NCBI RefSeq assembly: GCF_000968685.2
Contig: NZ_LAKD02000006.1
Coordinates: 1 to 64,000 of the forward strand
Length of the DNA: 64,000 bases
Direction of reading: 5' to 3'
Source of the DNA: Streptomyces antioxidans
GTDB taxonomy: Bacteria > Actinomycetota > Actinomycetes > Streptomycetales > Streptomycetaceae
Shown here: positions 43,675 through 52,571 of the stretch, piece after piece
Position numbering within the stretch: position 1 is the stretch's first letter
How the letters are laid out: every line of letters starts with the position of its first letter
Program-made: the position numbers and the translations under genes
Notes under the pieces: generated by a model
Seen by the model: the letters and a program-made list of their open reading frames with translations, nothing else
Told to the model about the DNA's origin: nothing
Databases searched by the model: none

Positions 43675-43711
43675 TACGGTAACCACCGTAGTACGACGAT
43701 CGTCAAATTAC
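43675..43711. promoter_or_regulatory. ArsR operator copy 2 before the OYE gene
   Basis: The 24-bp element at 43688-43711 starts GTAGTACGACGATCGTC and ends ATTAC, with the perfect centre GACGATCGTC. Next to it TACGGT-AACC-ACCGTA (43675-43690) is a second small inverted repeat. TTGACG on the minus strand lies inside, so binding would block the promoter. Confidence 0.75.
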
Positions 43712-43856
43712 GATGCCTCTCGTATGACGCGCATGGGGCTTGGGGGACGCGAGTGCTTCCGGCGGCCCATTGTCAGTGGGCGGGTGCAGACTCTGTGATG
43801 ACGGACACATCCATCCGTTCCGCCGTCCCGTCCCGCACGTCAAGGAGTGAGCCGTC

Positions 43857-44945
43857 ATGAACGATGTCCTGCTCGCCGTCGGCACCCGCAAGGGTCTCTT
43901 CCTCGGCCGCCCAGGCGGCGGCGGGGGCTGGGGCTTCACCGGCCCCCACTTCCCCATGCAGGCGGTGTACTCCGTCGGCATCGACACCCGGGGCGACCGT
44001 CCCCGGCTGCTGGCCGGTGCGGACAGCCCGCACTGGGGCCCCTCGGTCTTCCGCTCCGACGACCTCGGGACGAGCTGGTACGAGCCCGCCAGACCCGCGG
44101 TGAAGTTCCCCGAGGGCACCGGCACCTCGCTGGAGCGGGTGTGGCAGCTGGAGCCGGGCGGGCGCGATGAGCCGGGGGTGGTCTACGCGGGCACCCAGCC
44201 GGGCGCGCTGTTCCGCTCCGAGGACGGCGGGGAGACCTTCGCGTTCGTCCGCAGCCTGTGGGACCACCCCCAGCGGCCGGAGTGGGGCGAGGGGTTCGGC
44301 GGGCAGGCCGTGCACACGGTCGTCACCGACCCGAGGGATCCGCGGGCGCTCATGGTCGCCGTGTCCTCCGGCGGGGTGTACCGCTCGGCGGACGGCGGGG
44401 AGAGCTGGGCGCCGTCCAACAGCGGGCTCAAGGCCGATTTCCTGCCGGACCGGTATCCCGAGTTCGGGCAGTGCGTCCACAAGATCGCCCGGGATCCGGT
44501 CGACCTCGACCGGCTCTATCTGCAGAACCACGGCGGGGTGTACCGCAGCGACGACGGCGGGGCGCACTGGGCCGAGATCAGCAAGGGCCTCCCGGCGGAC
44601 TTCGGCTTCGCGGTCGCCGTCCATCCGCGCCGGAGCGGCGTCGCGTACGTCTTCCCGGCCAGCGACGGCTCGGACCGCTACCCCCCGGGCTACCGCTGCC
44701 GGGTGTTCCGCACCGAGGACGCGGGCGCCAGCTGGGAGGAGCGGTGCGCCGGACTGCCGGGCGGGCCGCACTACGGGGTGGTGCTGAGAGACGCACTGCG
44801 CACCGATGACGCCGATCCGGCCGGGGTCTACTTCGGCAATCGCAACGGCGAGGTGTACGCGAGCGCCGACGAGGGTGAGAGCTGGCGGCAGGTCGCCCGC
44901 CACCTCCCCGATGTGCTGTGCGTCCGGGCCGCGGTGATCGGCTGA
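43857..44945 (+). CDS. BNR/Asp-box repeat propeller protein
   Basis: The 362-residue protein begins DVLLAVGTRKGLFLGRPG and has repeated Asp-box turns (VFRSDDLGTSWYE, LFRSEDGGETFAF, VYRSADGGESWAP, VYRSDDGGAHWAE, VFRTEDAGASWEE, VYASADEGESWRQ). It is a sialidase-like or sortilin-like beta-propeller without a signal peptide, so it is probably cytoplasmic. No catalytic Arg triad can be assigned, so hydrolase activity is not supported. AAGGAG lies 9 nt before the ATG. Its last 13 bp are duplicated 47 bp downstream. Confidence 0.88.
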   Translation: MNDVLLAVGTRKGLFLGRPGGGGGWGFTGPHFPMQAVYSVGIDTRGDRPRLLAGADSPHWGPSVFRSDDLGTSWYEPARPAVKFPEGTGTSLERVWQLEPGGRDEPGVVYAGTQPGALFRSEDGGETFAFVRSLWDHPQRPEWGEGFGGQAVHTVVTDPRDPRALMVAVSSGGVYRSADGGESWAPSNSGLKADFLPDRYPEFGQCVHKIARDPVDLDRLYLQNHGGVYRSDDGGAHWAEISKGLPADFGFAVAVHPRRSGVAYVFPASDGSDRYPPGYRCRVFRTEDAGASWEERCAGLPGGPHYGVVLRDALRTDDADPAGVYFGNRNGEVYASADEGESWRQVARHLPDVLCVRAAVIG

Positions 44946-45010
44946 GCGCGGCGGCTGTGTTGGGCCGGGGGGGGATCGCCGTGATCGGCTGAGGGCGATC
45001 GTTGGCTGAG
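44934..45010. repeat. Duplicated stop-codon end of the BNR gene
   Basis: GTGATCGGCTGAG, which contains the stop codon, occurs at 44934-44946 and again at 44981-44993. A partial third copy (GATCGTTGGCTGAG) spans 44997-45010. The rest of the spacer to 45104 is rich in GATCG. Confidence 0.7.
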
Positions 45011-45104
45011 GGGGCGATCGCGGGGTCGGCGCTGGCCGCTGATCGGCCGGGAGTGATCGTAAGGTGGCACGCGACCACCCGCTGAGCCACTAGAGTGACG
45101 CGGT

Positions 45105-45782
45105 GTGGCAGCACGACCCTTGAATGAAATTGTGGAAGCGGGCTGGGCCAAGGCACTTGAGCCCGTCGAGGAACGCATCGCGGCGATGGGCGACTTCCTG
45201 CGAGCCGAGATCGCGGCAGGCCGCACCTATCTGCCCGCCGGGCCGAATGTGCTGCGCGCCTTCCAGCAGCCCTTCGACGAGGTGAAGGTGCTGATCGTGG
45301 GTCAGGACCCGTATCCCACACCCGGACACGCGGTGGGGCTCAGCTTCTCGGTGGCGCCCGAGGTCCGGCCGCTGCCCGGCAGTCTGGAGAACATCTACCG
45401 CGAGCTGCACACCGATCTCGCGCTGCCGCGTCCGTCCAACGGCGATCTGACGCCCTGGACCCAGCAGGGCGTGCTGCTGCTCAACAAGGCGCTCACCACG
45501 GCCCCCCGCCGTCCCGCCGCCCACCGCGGCAAGGGCTGGGAGGAGGTCACCGAGCAGGCCATCCGGGCGCTGGCCGGGCGCGGCCGTCCCCTGGTGGCCA
45601 TCCTGTGGGGCCGCGACGCCCGTAACGTACGGCCGCTGTTGGGCAGCTTCCCGGCGGTCGAGTCCGCGCACCCCTCCCCCATGTCCGCCGACCGCGGGTT
45701 CTTCGGCTCCCGTCCCTTCAGCCGCGCCAATGAGCTGCTGGCACAGCAGGGGGCACAGCCCGTGGACTGGCGCCTTCCCTGA
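45105..45782 (+). CDS. ung: Uracil-DNA glycosylase, family 1
   Basis: The 225-residue enzyme removes uracil from DNA to start base-excision repair. It has the catalytic water motif [15 protein letters not shown] and the minor-groove loop [11 protein letters not shown], both diagnostic for Ung, plus [11 protein letters not shown]. The start is GTG 45105. No ribosome site is visible, and TAGAGT (45091-45096) ends 8 nt upstream, so it is probably leaderless. Confidence 0.96.
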   Translation: MAARPLNEIVEAGWAKALEPVEERIAAMGDFLRAEIAAGRTYLPAGPNVLRAFQQPFDEVKVLIVGQDPYPTPGHAVGLSFSVAPEVRPLPGSLENIYRELHTDLALPRPSNGDLTPWTQQGVLLLNKALTTAPRRPAAHRGKGWEEVTEQAIRALAGRGRPLVAILWGRDARNVRPLLGSFPAVESAHPSPMSADRGFFGSRPFSRANELLAQQGAQPVDWRLP

Positions 45783-45821
45783 CCTCATCACACCAGGTGG
45801 GCGGGGGGTAGTCTGCCCGCC

Positions 45822-46643
45822 ATGACATCACCTACGAACACCCCTCCGGGCTGGTACGCCGACCCCCAGGGCACACCGAACCAACTGCGCTGGTGGGACG
45901 GTGCCCAGTGGACCGCCCATACCCACGCGGGCCAGCCCGGCCAGCCCCCGCCACAGCAGGCCGCCCCGCCCAACCCCAACCCCGCCAAGGTCCAGCACCA
46001 GGTGCAGCAGCAGGCGCATGTGGCACCCGCGGCGAGCGGCGGCGGCACATTGTTCACCGAACCGGTGCTGGTGGTGAACCAGAAGGCCAAGCTGATCGAA
46101 CTCACCAATGAGTACAGCGTCTTCGACCAGCACGGGCGCACCATCGGCTCGGTGGTCCAGGTCGGCCAGAGCACGCTGAAGAAGGTCGCGCGGTTCGTCT
46201 CGAGCCTCGACCAGTTCATGACCCACCGGCTGGAGATCCGCGACGCCAACGGGCAGCCGCATCTGGTGCTCACCCGGCCCGCGAAGTTCGTGAAGTCCAA
46301 GGTGCTGGTGACCCGCCCGGACGGACAGCCGGTCGGTGAGATCGTCCAGCAGAACGTCTTCGGCAAGATCAACTTTGGTATCCAGGTCAACGGCCAGCAG
46401 GTCGGCGCCATCAAGGCGGAGAACTGGCGGGCCTGGAACTTCGCCATCGTCGACCACACGGACAGCGAGGTCGCCCGGATCACCAAGACCTGGGAGGGCC
46501 TGGCGAAGACGATGTTCACCACCGCGGACAACTATGTCCTCCAGATCCACCGCCAGTTGCCGGATCCGCTGCTGAGCCTTGTGATCGCCACGGCCCTCAC
46601 CGTGGACACGGCGCTCAAGCAGGACTCGCGCGGATTCGGCTGA
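45822..46643 (+). CDS. Scramblase/LURP-one-like protein with DUF2510 tail
   Basis: The 273-residue protein begins with a DUF2510 segment (PPGWYADPQGTPNQLRWWDG, then QWTAH), then a Gln/Pro-rich linker. A domain like phospholipid scramblase and LURP-one proteins follows (VLVVNQKAKLIELTNEYSVF, then GRTIGSVVQ, then WNFAIVDHTDSEVARITK). The role is unknown; the fold is a beta-barrel around a hydrophobic helix. TAGTCT (45809-45814) ends 7 nt before the ATG, so it may be leaderless. The next gene starts 4 bp after the stop. Confidence 0.85.
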   Translation: MTSPTNTPPGWYADPQGTPNQLRWWDGAQWTAHTHAGQPGQPPPQQAAPPNPNPAKVQHQVQQQAHVAPAASGGGTLFTEPVLVVNQKAKLIELTNEYSVFDQHGRTIGSVVQVGQSTLKKVARFVSSLDQFMTHRLEIRDANGQPHLVLTRPAKFVKSKVLVTRPDGQPVGEIVQQNVFGKINFGIQVNGQQVGAIKAENWRAWNFAIVDHTDSEVARITKTWEGLAKTMFTTADNYVLQIHRQLPDPLLSLVIATALTVDTALKQDSRGFG

Positions 46644-46647
46644 GCCG

Positions 46648-47901
46648 GTGGCCGACACGGTGCCCGGCGGTGCGGCGACGCATGTGCTCGGGATCGATTC
46701 GGGCGGCTCGGGCGTACGGGTGGGGGTGGCCCGCGCGGACGCCTACGGCGGCTACGCCGCGGAGAACCCACTGACCGGGCCCCCGCCGCTGACGTGGTCC
46801 TCGTCCACGCCCGCCGTCGTCGGCGCCCGGGGCATCGACGCGGAGGACCTGCTGGCGCGGGTCCTGCCCGCCGCCCGGGAGCTGCTGCACGAAGCCGGGG
46901 CCAGGCGCCTCGGCGCGGTCTGCGTCGGCGCGGCGGGCATGGCCACGCTCGGCGAAGATCTGCGCACCAGACTCCCGGCCGCGCTCGCCGACGCCCTGGG
47001 CGTACGGCGGCTCGCCCTGGCGGCCGACGCGGTGACCGCGTACGCCGGGGCGCTGGGCCAGCACCCCGGCGCGGTGGTCGCGGCGGGGACCGGGCTGATC
47101 TCGCTGGGGGCGGTGCCGGAGGGGGTCATGGAGCGGGTTGCGGCGCGGGGTGCGGAGGGCTTGGGCGGCGCGTCCGAACCGGATGACGCGACCGGGACGG
47201 GTGCACCGCCCGGTACGGGCGGTGCACCCGGTGCGCTCCGTACGGGAGGTGCGCCCGGCGGGGGCGGTGCACCCAGTACGGGCGGTCCGTCCAGCACCGG
47301 CGCCGCATCCGGCGGGGGCGCCGCCGCCCCGCGCGGGGATACCCGCTGGGCCGCCACCGGCTGGCGGCGGGCCGACGGGTGGGGCCATCTGCTGGGCGAC
47401 TGCGGCGGGGGCGCGTGGATCGGCCGGGCGGGCCTGGAGGCGGCCATGCGCGCGTACGACGGGCGCGACGGCGGCTCGAAGCCGCTGCTGGCCCGCCTGG
47501 AAGCCGTCTTCGGCCCCGCGACCGGACTGCCGGGGAAGCTGTATCCGCGCCCCGACCGCCCCGCCGTACTGGCCTCCTTCGCCCCCGAGGTGGGCCGGTG
47601 CGCAGGCGAGGACCCGGTCGCGCAGGCGATCCTGCGGACCGCCGCCCGCCATATCGCCGAGGCCGCCGAGGCGGTCTGCCCCCGGCTGGAGTCGAGCGGG
47701 GTGGCGCTCACCGGCGGACTGTTCCGCATGGGCGCGCCGCTGCTGACGCCCGTGCGCGAGGAGCTGGCGGCTCGGCTGTCCGGGGTCCCGGTCACCGAGG
47801 CGGCCGGGGACCCGCTGGACGGGGCGCTGTGCGTCGCGGCGGCGCTGGCGACGGACGAACTGCGGCTGCCACGGGACGCGGCGCTGCTCAGCGTCGTCTG
47901 A
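46648..47901 (+). CDS. BadF/BcrA-type ATPase, N-acetylglucosamine kinase-like
   Basis: The 417-residue protein has the ASKHA-fold phosphate motif LGIDSGGSGVRVGV, an adenosine motif VVAAGTGLISLG, WGHLLGDCGGGAWIG and the GVALTGGLFRMG end, like eukaryotic GlcNAc kinase and bacterial BadF members. The core is interrupted at about residues 162-230 by a Gly/Ala/Pro/Thr-rich repeat absent from typical relatives. It follows the scramblase-like gene by 4 bp, so the two are co-transcribed. The substrate could be an amino sugar; no dre box is seen upstream. Confidence 0.83.
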   Translation: MADTVPGGAATHVLGIDSGGSGVRVGVARADAYGGYAAENPLTGPPPLTWSSSTPAVVGARGIDAEDLLARVLPAARELLHEAGARRLGAVCVGAAGMATLGEDLRTRLPAALADALGVRRLALAADAVTAYAGALGQHPGAVVAAGTGLISLGAVPEGVMERVAARGAEGLGGASEPDDATGTGAPPGTGGAPGALRTGGAPGGGGAPSTGGPSSTGAASGGGAAAPRGDTRWAATGWRRADGWGHLLGDCGGGAWIGRAGLEAAMRAYDGRDGGSKPLLARLEAVFGPATGLPGKLYPRPDRPAVLASFAPEVGRCAGEDPVAQAILRTAARHIAEAAEAVCPRLESSGVALTGGLFRMGAPLLTPVREELAARLSGVPVTEAAGDPLDGALCVAAALATDELRLPRDAALLSVV

Positions 47902-48098
47902 GTCCACGCTCCGTACGGGGACGGAAGACGACGCGGACACGGAGGATTGACGATTTCCGGACAGATGGCTGATTCTTTGACCAAGTAGGGCCGCTGAGCG
48001 CACATCACCACACAACACCGCTCGACAGAGCGGGACATATGCCCCCAGTCACCCCCTCCCGAACAGCCGAACCCATTGAGCGACTAACATGCGGCGCC

Positions 48099-49097
48099 AT
48101 GAGCTCCCCCACAGGGCCCGCGTCCGGCCTGCCTGTACGAATGCCGCGTCCCCGCCAGCCCGGACGGCACCGCCGACCGGAGCCCGCCGCCGTACCCCTC
48201 GGCGCGCCTCCGCTGGTGCTGGCCGTCCCCGGTGCGCCGAATGACGGTGCCCGGCGCCTGGCCGAGGAGCTTCTGAGCATCGCCCGTTCCGAGATGCCGG
48301 GGCTCGACGCCCAGATCGGTTTCCTGGACGGGGACGGCGAGGAGTTCCCGCAGCTGGAGGGCGTGCTCGCGCGCGCCGCCCAGGAGAACCCCGAGCGTCT
48401 GCGGCTGGCGGCCGAGGCCGCCAAGGCCCTCGCCGACGAGGCGGCGGAGGCGATCGCCGCGGCCGAGGCCGCGGGCGAGGTCGTCGACGAGGTCCCGCCC
48501 GTCCCCACGGTGCCCACGGACGGCCCGGCGGCCGTCGTGGTCCCGCTGCTCGCGGGCCCGGACAACGGCCAGCTGCGCCGGATACGCCAGGCCGTCATGA
48601 GCAGCGGCTCCGCGGCCGAACTGACCGATGTCCTGGGCCCGCATCCGCTGCTCGCCGAGGCCCTGCACGTACGGCTGTCTGAGGCGGGCCTGGCCCGCGC
48701 CGACCGCGCCCGTCTCTTCACGGTCGCGACCGCCGCGGACGGCATCATCCTCGCCACGGTGGGCGGCGAGGAGGCGGCCCAGGCCGGTGGCATCACCGGC
48801 ATGCTGCTCTCCGCGCGCCTCGCGGTGCCGGTGATGGCCGCCGCGCTGGACGAGGACGGGGCCGTCCTCCGCGTCGCCGAGCAGCTGCGCTCGGCGGGCT
48901 CCGCGCGGCTCGCCCTCGCGCCGTACCTCATCGGACCGGAGGTCTCCACGGAGCTGATCTCGGCGGCGGCCGAGGAGGCGGACTGCTCGGCGGCCGAGGC
49001 GCTGGGCGACTACCCGGCCGTGGGCAAGCTGGCGCTGGCGAAGTACGCGGCGGCGCTGGGCATCACGCTCCAGCAGGCGTCCCCGGCGATGCGCTGA
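48099..49097 (+). CDS. CbiX/sirohydrochlorin chelatase-like protein
   Basis: The 332-residue protein has two halves with the chelatase pattern: PPLVLAVPGAPNDGARRLAE and later VVVPLLAGPDNGQL, with LLSARLAVPVMAAALDEDG near the end. The usual catalytic His of CbiX (HGS) is replaced by Pro-Gly-Ala and Leu-Ala-Gly, so chelatase activity is doubtful. The long Ala/Glu helix between halves is unusual. TAACAT (48085-48090) ends 8 nt before the ATG, a probable leaderless promoter. Another promoter, TTGACG-N17-TGATTC, lies at 47947-47975. Confidence 0.7.
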   Translation: MSSPTGPASGLPVRMPRPRQPGRHRRPEPAAVPLGAPPLVLAVPGAPNDGARRLAEELLSIARSEMPGLDAQIGFLDGDGEEFPQLEGVLARAAQENPERLRLAAEAAKALADEAAEAIAAAEAAGEVVDEVPPVPTVPTDGPAAVVVPLLAGPDNGQLRRIRQAVMSSGSAAELTDVLGPHPLLAEALHVRLSEAGLARADRARLFTVATAADGIILATVGGEEAAQAGGITGMLLSARLAVPVMAAALDEDGAVLRVAEQLRSAGSARLALAPYLIGPEVSTELISAAAEEADCSAAEALGDYPAVGKLALAKYAAALGITLQQASPAMR

Positions 49098-49142
49098 CGC
49101 GACGGCCAGCGGACGGCGGAACAACAGAACAACGGACGACGC

Positions 49143-49179
49143 AGTGAGGGCGGTGACCACCGAGGTCACCGCCCTCACT
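49143..49179. terminator. Bidirectional terminator, CbiX-like / lactonase
   Basis: A perfect 16-bp stem (49143-49158 with 49164-49179) around the loop ACCGA lies between convergent genes. Confidence 0.87.
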
Positions 49180-49209
49180 CACCTCAATCCCACCGCAACC
49201 CGGCGAACC

Positions 49210-50244
49210 TCACCCGAAGACCACACAGGACGCCGCCGGGGCCGGAACCGAACCCCCATGACGCGGCACCCCGCTCGAGGGGTCGATATCGAACCAGGTG
49301 ACATCGCCCGAGCGCTCATTGGACACATAGAGCCGTCGCCCCGACGGGCCGAGCGTCAGATCGCGGGGCCAGTGACCGCCGCAGGGCGTAGTGGTGACCA
49401 GCTCCACGCGGTCACCCGACGCGTCGAGGGCGAGCGTCGCGACGCTGTCGTGACCGCGGTTGGCGGCCCATACGAAGCGGCCGTCCCCGGAGACCACGAC
49501 CTCGGCGGGGTAGGTCTCGACGCCCGTGCCCTCGGGCACCACACGGGTCTCGCCCAGCGGTTCCAGAACGCCGGACGCCGCGTCCCAGCGGCAGGCCGTG
49601 ATCGTCGGAGCGAGCTCGTTGATGACATACGCGCGGTCGCCCCGCGGATGGAACGCCAGGTGGCGCGGACCGCTCCCCGGACGCAGCCGGACCTCACGAT
49701 GCGGACGCGGCCCGGGCAGCGCGTACACCCGCACCGCGTCGATCCCCAGGTCCACGGCGAGCAGCCAGCGGCCCGACGGATCGGCCACCACGGCATGGGC
49801 GTGCGGCCCCCGCTGCCGCTCCGGATGCGGCCCACTGCCCTCGTGCCGCACCACGGCCACCGGCTCCCCGGGCCGACCGTCCGCCAGCACCGGCAGCGCG
49901 GTGACACTGCCGGACCCGTAGTTGGCCGTCACCAGCTGCCCGCCGGCCAGCGCCAGATGCGTGGGCGCCGCACCGAGCACCGGCACGGCCGCCCCGACCA
50001 ACGCGGGCGGATCCTGCCGGACGTCCACGGCGGCGACGGCCCCGTCATCGGTCTCACTCACCGCGTACAGCACACGCCCACCGGGCGCGAGCGCCAGATA
50101 GGACGGATTGACGACCGCGTCGGTGGAGTTCCGGATCCGCAGACTCCCCGTCTCATCATCGACATCGGCCACGGTGATCCCGGCACCACCCGCCGACGTG
50201 AACGACCCGATGTACGCCCGCCACCCACTCCCAGTCGCACCCAC
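49210..50244 (-). CDS. YVTN/6-phosphogluconolactonase-like beta-propeller
   Basis: The 344-residue protein has the lactonase propeller pattern WRAYIGSFTSAGGAGI, VNPSYLALAPGGRVLYAV, GPHAHAVVADPSGRWLLAVD, GPRHLAFHPRGDRAYVINEL and the HWPRDLTLGPSGRRLYVSNE blade. Family members open sugar lactones. No signal peptide is seen. GTG 50244 is chosen (AAGGG 8 nt upstream). A DasR-like box, GGTCTAGACCA, lies 60-70 nt before the start and 76-86 nt before the divergent HAD gene, so amino-sugar control is possible. Confidence 0.85.
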   Translation of the reverse strand: MGATGSGWRAYIGSFTSAGGAGITVADVDDETGSLRIRNSTDAVVNPSYLALAPGGRVLYAVSETDDGAVAAVDVRQDPPALVGAAVPVLGAAPTHLALAGGQLVTANYGSGSVTALPVLADGRPGEPVAVVRHEGSGPHPERQRGPHAHAVVADPSGRWLLAVDLGIDAVRVYALPGPRPHREVRLRPGSGPRHLAFHPRGDRAYVINELAPTITACRWDAASGVLEPLGETRVVPEGTGVETYPAEVVVSGDGRFVWAANRGHDSVATLALDASGDRVELVTTTPCGGHWPRDLTLGPSGRRLYVSNERSGDVTWFDIDPSSGVPRHGGSVPAPAASCVVFG

Positions 50245-50303
50245 CGCACTACCCTTCCGCCGACTCCGTTTCGGTATCCGCTCGGCGCCGACGCTAACAG
50301 AGC

Positions 50304-50314
50304 GGTCTAGACCA
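50304..50314. promoter_or_regulatory. DasR-like box (dre) between lactonase and HAD genes
   Basis: GGTCTAGACCA is the palindromic core of the DasR responsive element, and CTAG is a rare tetramer in this DNA. The outer bases match the 16-bp consensus poorly (about 12 of 16), so binding strength is uncertain. Confidence 0.55.
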
Positions 50315-50389
50315 ACACGCCGCCACGGCAGCGGCCCGGGGGTGGAGTTCCGGCGGTAGCGGGAGCGAAGTCTTGGCATGCTTGTCCCC

Positions 50390-51070
50390 ATGAGCACCAT
50401 GCCCGCCGTGATCTTCGACCTGGACGGCACGCTTGTGGACAGCGAGCCCCTCTACTACGAGGCGGGGAGGCGGACCCTTGGGCGGTATGGGGTTGCCGGG
50501 TTCAGCTGGGAGGAGCACAGGCAGTTCATCGGGATCGGGACCCGCGAGACGCTGGAGACGCTGCGTGAGCGGTACGGCATCGAGGCGCCGGTGGAGGAGC
50601 TGCTCGCCGTCAAGAACCGGCACTATCTGGAGCTGGCGGCCACGACCGAGATCTTTCCCGAGATGCGGGCCTTCGTGGAGCGGCTGAGGGCAACCGGTCA
50701 TCCGCTGGTCGTGGCCTCCGGCTCGTCCCGTTCCGCGATCGAGACCGCGCTCAAGGCCACCGGGCTGGACGCGCTGCTGCCCGGCTATGTGTCCGCGGAG
50801 GACGTGGGCCGTGGCAAGCCGGAGCCGGATGTGTTCCTGGCCGCGGCGCGGCTGCTGGGCGTCGAGCCGGGGCGGTGTGTGGTGGTCGAGGACGCCGGTC
50901 CCGGGGTGGAGGCGGCGCGGCGGGCCGGGATGCGGTGTATCGCCGTTCCGTACGTGGGCGGGCCGTCTCCGGACGGGGAGCTTTTCGCCTCCGCGGGGCT
51001 GCTCTTCCGGGGCGGACAGCCGGAGTTCGACGCCCGGCGGGCCTATGAGTGGGTCACCAGCGGTCGTTGA
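50390..51070 (+). CDS. HAD-family hydrolase, beta-phosphoglucomutase type
   Basis: The 226-residue protein has all HAD motifs: VIFDLDGTLVDSEPLYYEAG, VVASGSSRSAIETAL, GRGKPEPDVFL and VVVEDAGPGVEAARRAG. The all-alpha cap inserted after motif I is typical of the beta-phosphoglucomutase and sugar-phosphatase subgroup. ATGs at 50378, 50390 and 50399 are in frame; 50390 is taken because the protein then begins just before the core motif, but no ribosome site decides it. Confidence 0.88.
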   Translation: MSTMPAVIFDLDGTLVDSEPLYYEAGRRTLGRYGVAGFSWEEHRQFIGIGTRETLETLRERYGIEAPVEELLAVKNRHYLELAATTEIFPEMRAFVERLRATGHPLVVASGSSRSAIETALKATGLDALLPGYVSAEDVGRGKPEPDVFLAAARLLGVEPGRCVVVEDAGPGVEAARRAGMRCIAVPYVGGPSPDGELFASAGLLFRGGQPEFDARRAYEWVTSGR

Positions 51071-51152
51071 CGGCGCCCGGCGGGTGTCTGGTCTTCGCCG
51101 CGAAGCGTGACGGACGCGCCGCCGGGGCGCCGGGTCTTGTGGGTGGTGGCCG

Positions 51153-52571
51153 TCAGCCGCACTTACGTCCGGTGTTGATGCACTTCACGGCCTTCCTCAT
51201 CAGCGAGTCTGACATCACGTTGATGAAGTCGCCGTGGTCGGTCACCGGCTTGTGCAGCTGCTCGGGGAAGCTGTCGACCGCGAAGAGCGAACCGGGTGCG
51301 ACCTTGTAGGTGATCCGCTGGGTCAGCTGCGGAATGGCCTTGAACCCCTTGGCGCACCGGCCCCTGGCGTCCGCGAACGCCACATGGGTGCGGTGGTTCG
51401 CGCTGTCGGCGTTCTCGCCGTCCCAGCAGCTCTGGAAGTTGAACGTACGGACCACCTTGCTGCCCTTCGGGCAGAGCGGGTACTTGTCCTTCAGCTGCCG
51501 GTTCTCGAAGCCGGTGCAGCTCCAGGAGGCGTTGGCATTGGCGGTGCCGTTGGTGAGGGCCTTGGCGTCGCCGGTGATGATGCGCAGGAACCTGGGCATC
51601 GCCACGACCTTGGACACCGCGCTGCCGCGGAAGGTGATCGACGCGGTGGCGGGCCGCAGGATCCGCCCGATGTTGCCCTCGGTGCCGCCGCCGGGCGCGT
51701 CGGCGTCGGCCTCCTTCGTCCCGTCCCGGAGCCGCAGGACCGGCCAGTAGTGGGTGGAGCGGTCGCCATTGGTGCAGGTGGTCCCGGCGGCGGCGAGGCC
51801 GTCATTGGTGGAGAAGGCGTCGGTGTCGCGGTTGCCCACGTAGTCGTGCATGTGGTGGGCGCCGTTGGACACACCGGGGGCGACGATCACGTTGTCCGAG
51901 TTGAAGTGCTTGTTCTCATTGCGTCCGCAGCGCGACGCGAAGGTGCCGCGGGAGGCGTTGCCCCGCGTGCGGGCCCTCTTGACGTTCGGCTTCACCCTGC
52001 GGATGTCCACGAAGTCCGCCCGCACCGGGCCGGACTGCGGCTGGCCGCCCGCGGCCGGAGCGGCGGGGGCGGGCGTTTCCGCCGCGGAGGTGGCGCCCTC
52101 CGAAGCGGTGGCGGGCTCAGGCGCTTCCTGTACGGTGCAGGACGCCATCCCGCCCAGGCCGGACGGGCGGCTCGCCACCCGGTCGATCTCGTTCCCGATG
52201 CGGTTCAGCGCGCCACGCCGCCGGGCGGTCAGCGGGTCCAGCACCCGGGTGCGCACCCACTCCCGGTCGGCGCCGGGGCCGCGTGCCGCCAACTGCTGGT
52301 AGGCGTCGGCCACTTGGTTGTCCATCGTCGCCAGTTCCCTGTCCACGGCGGGCCGCGCCCGCTGCGGCACACTCGCCAGCCGGGTCGCGGCATCCGGACA
52401 CTTGACGGTCATCGCCGTCCGCGCCGACGTCTGCTGCCCGGCCGACTGGCGGGTGGCGGAAGCGTCGTTGTCGGTCATCAGGAGAGCCCCGCCACCCACG
52501 GCCAGTGCGGTCACTCCGACCACGGTCAGCCCGATGACCCTGGATCGCTTGTGTCTCTTCTTGTTCCTCAT
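51153..52571 (-). CDS. Secreted DUF1996-domain protein
   Basis: The 472-residue protein has a basic start and one membrane or signal segment (VIGLTVVGVTALAVGGGALL). An extracellular helical stretch comes next, then an Ala/Pro/Ser linker, then a DUF1996 domain (SDNVIVAPGVSNGAHHMHDY, HYWPVLRLRDG, SCWDGENADSANHRTHVAF, INVMSDSLMRKAVKCINTG). DUF1996 is found in fungal and bacterial secreted proteins, of unknown role, with conserved His and paired Cys. ATG 52571 has GAGGGG 6-8 nt upstream. Confidence 0.85.
   Translation of the reverse strand: MRNKKRHKRSRVIGLTVVGVTALAVGGGALLMTDNDASATRQSAGQQTSARTAMTVKCPDAATRLASVPQRARPAVDRELATMDNQVADAYQQLAARGPGADREWVRTRVLDPLTARRRGALNRIGNEIDRVASRPSGLGGMASCTVQEAPEPATASEGATSAAETPAPAAPAAGGQPQSGPVRADFVDIRRVKPNVKRARTRGNASRGTFASRCGRNENKHFNSDNVIVAPGVSNGAHHMHDYVGNRDTDAFSTNDGLAAAGTTCTNGDRSTHYWPVLRLRDGTKEADADAPGGGTEGNIGRILRPATASITFRGSAVSKVVAMPRFLRIITGDAKALTNGTANANASWSCTGFENRQLKDKYPLCPKGSKVVRTFNFQSCWDGENADSANHRTHVAFADARGRCAKGFKAIPQLTQRITYKVAPGSLFAVDSFPEQLHKPVTDHGDFINVMSDSLMRKAVKCINTGRKCG

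Noticed and set aside
45105..45110. Alternative start of ung on the overlapping GTGTGG bases.
   Set aside because: GTG 45105 is the only start in frame with the family N-terminus; the neighbouring GTG is in another frame.
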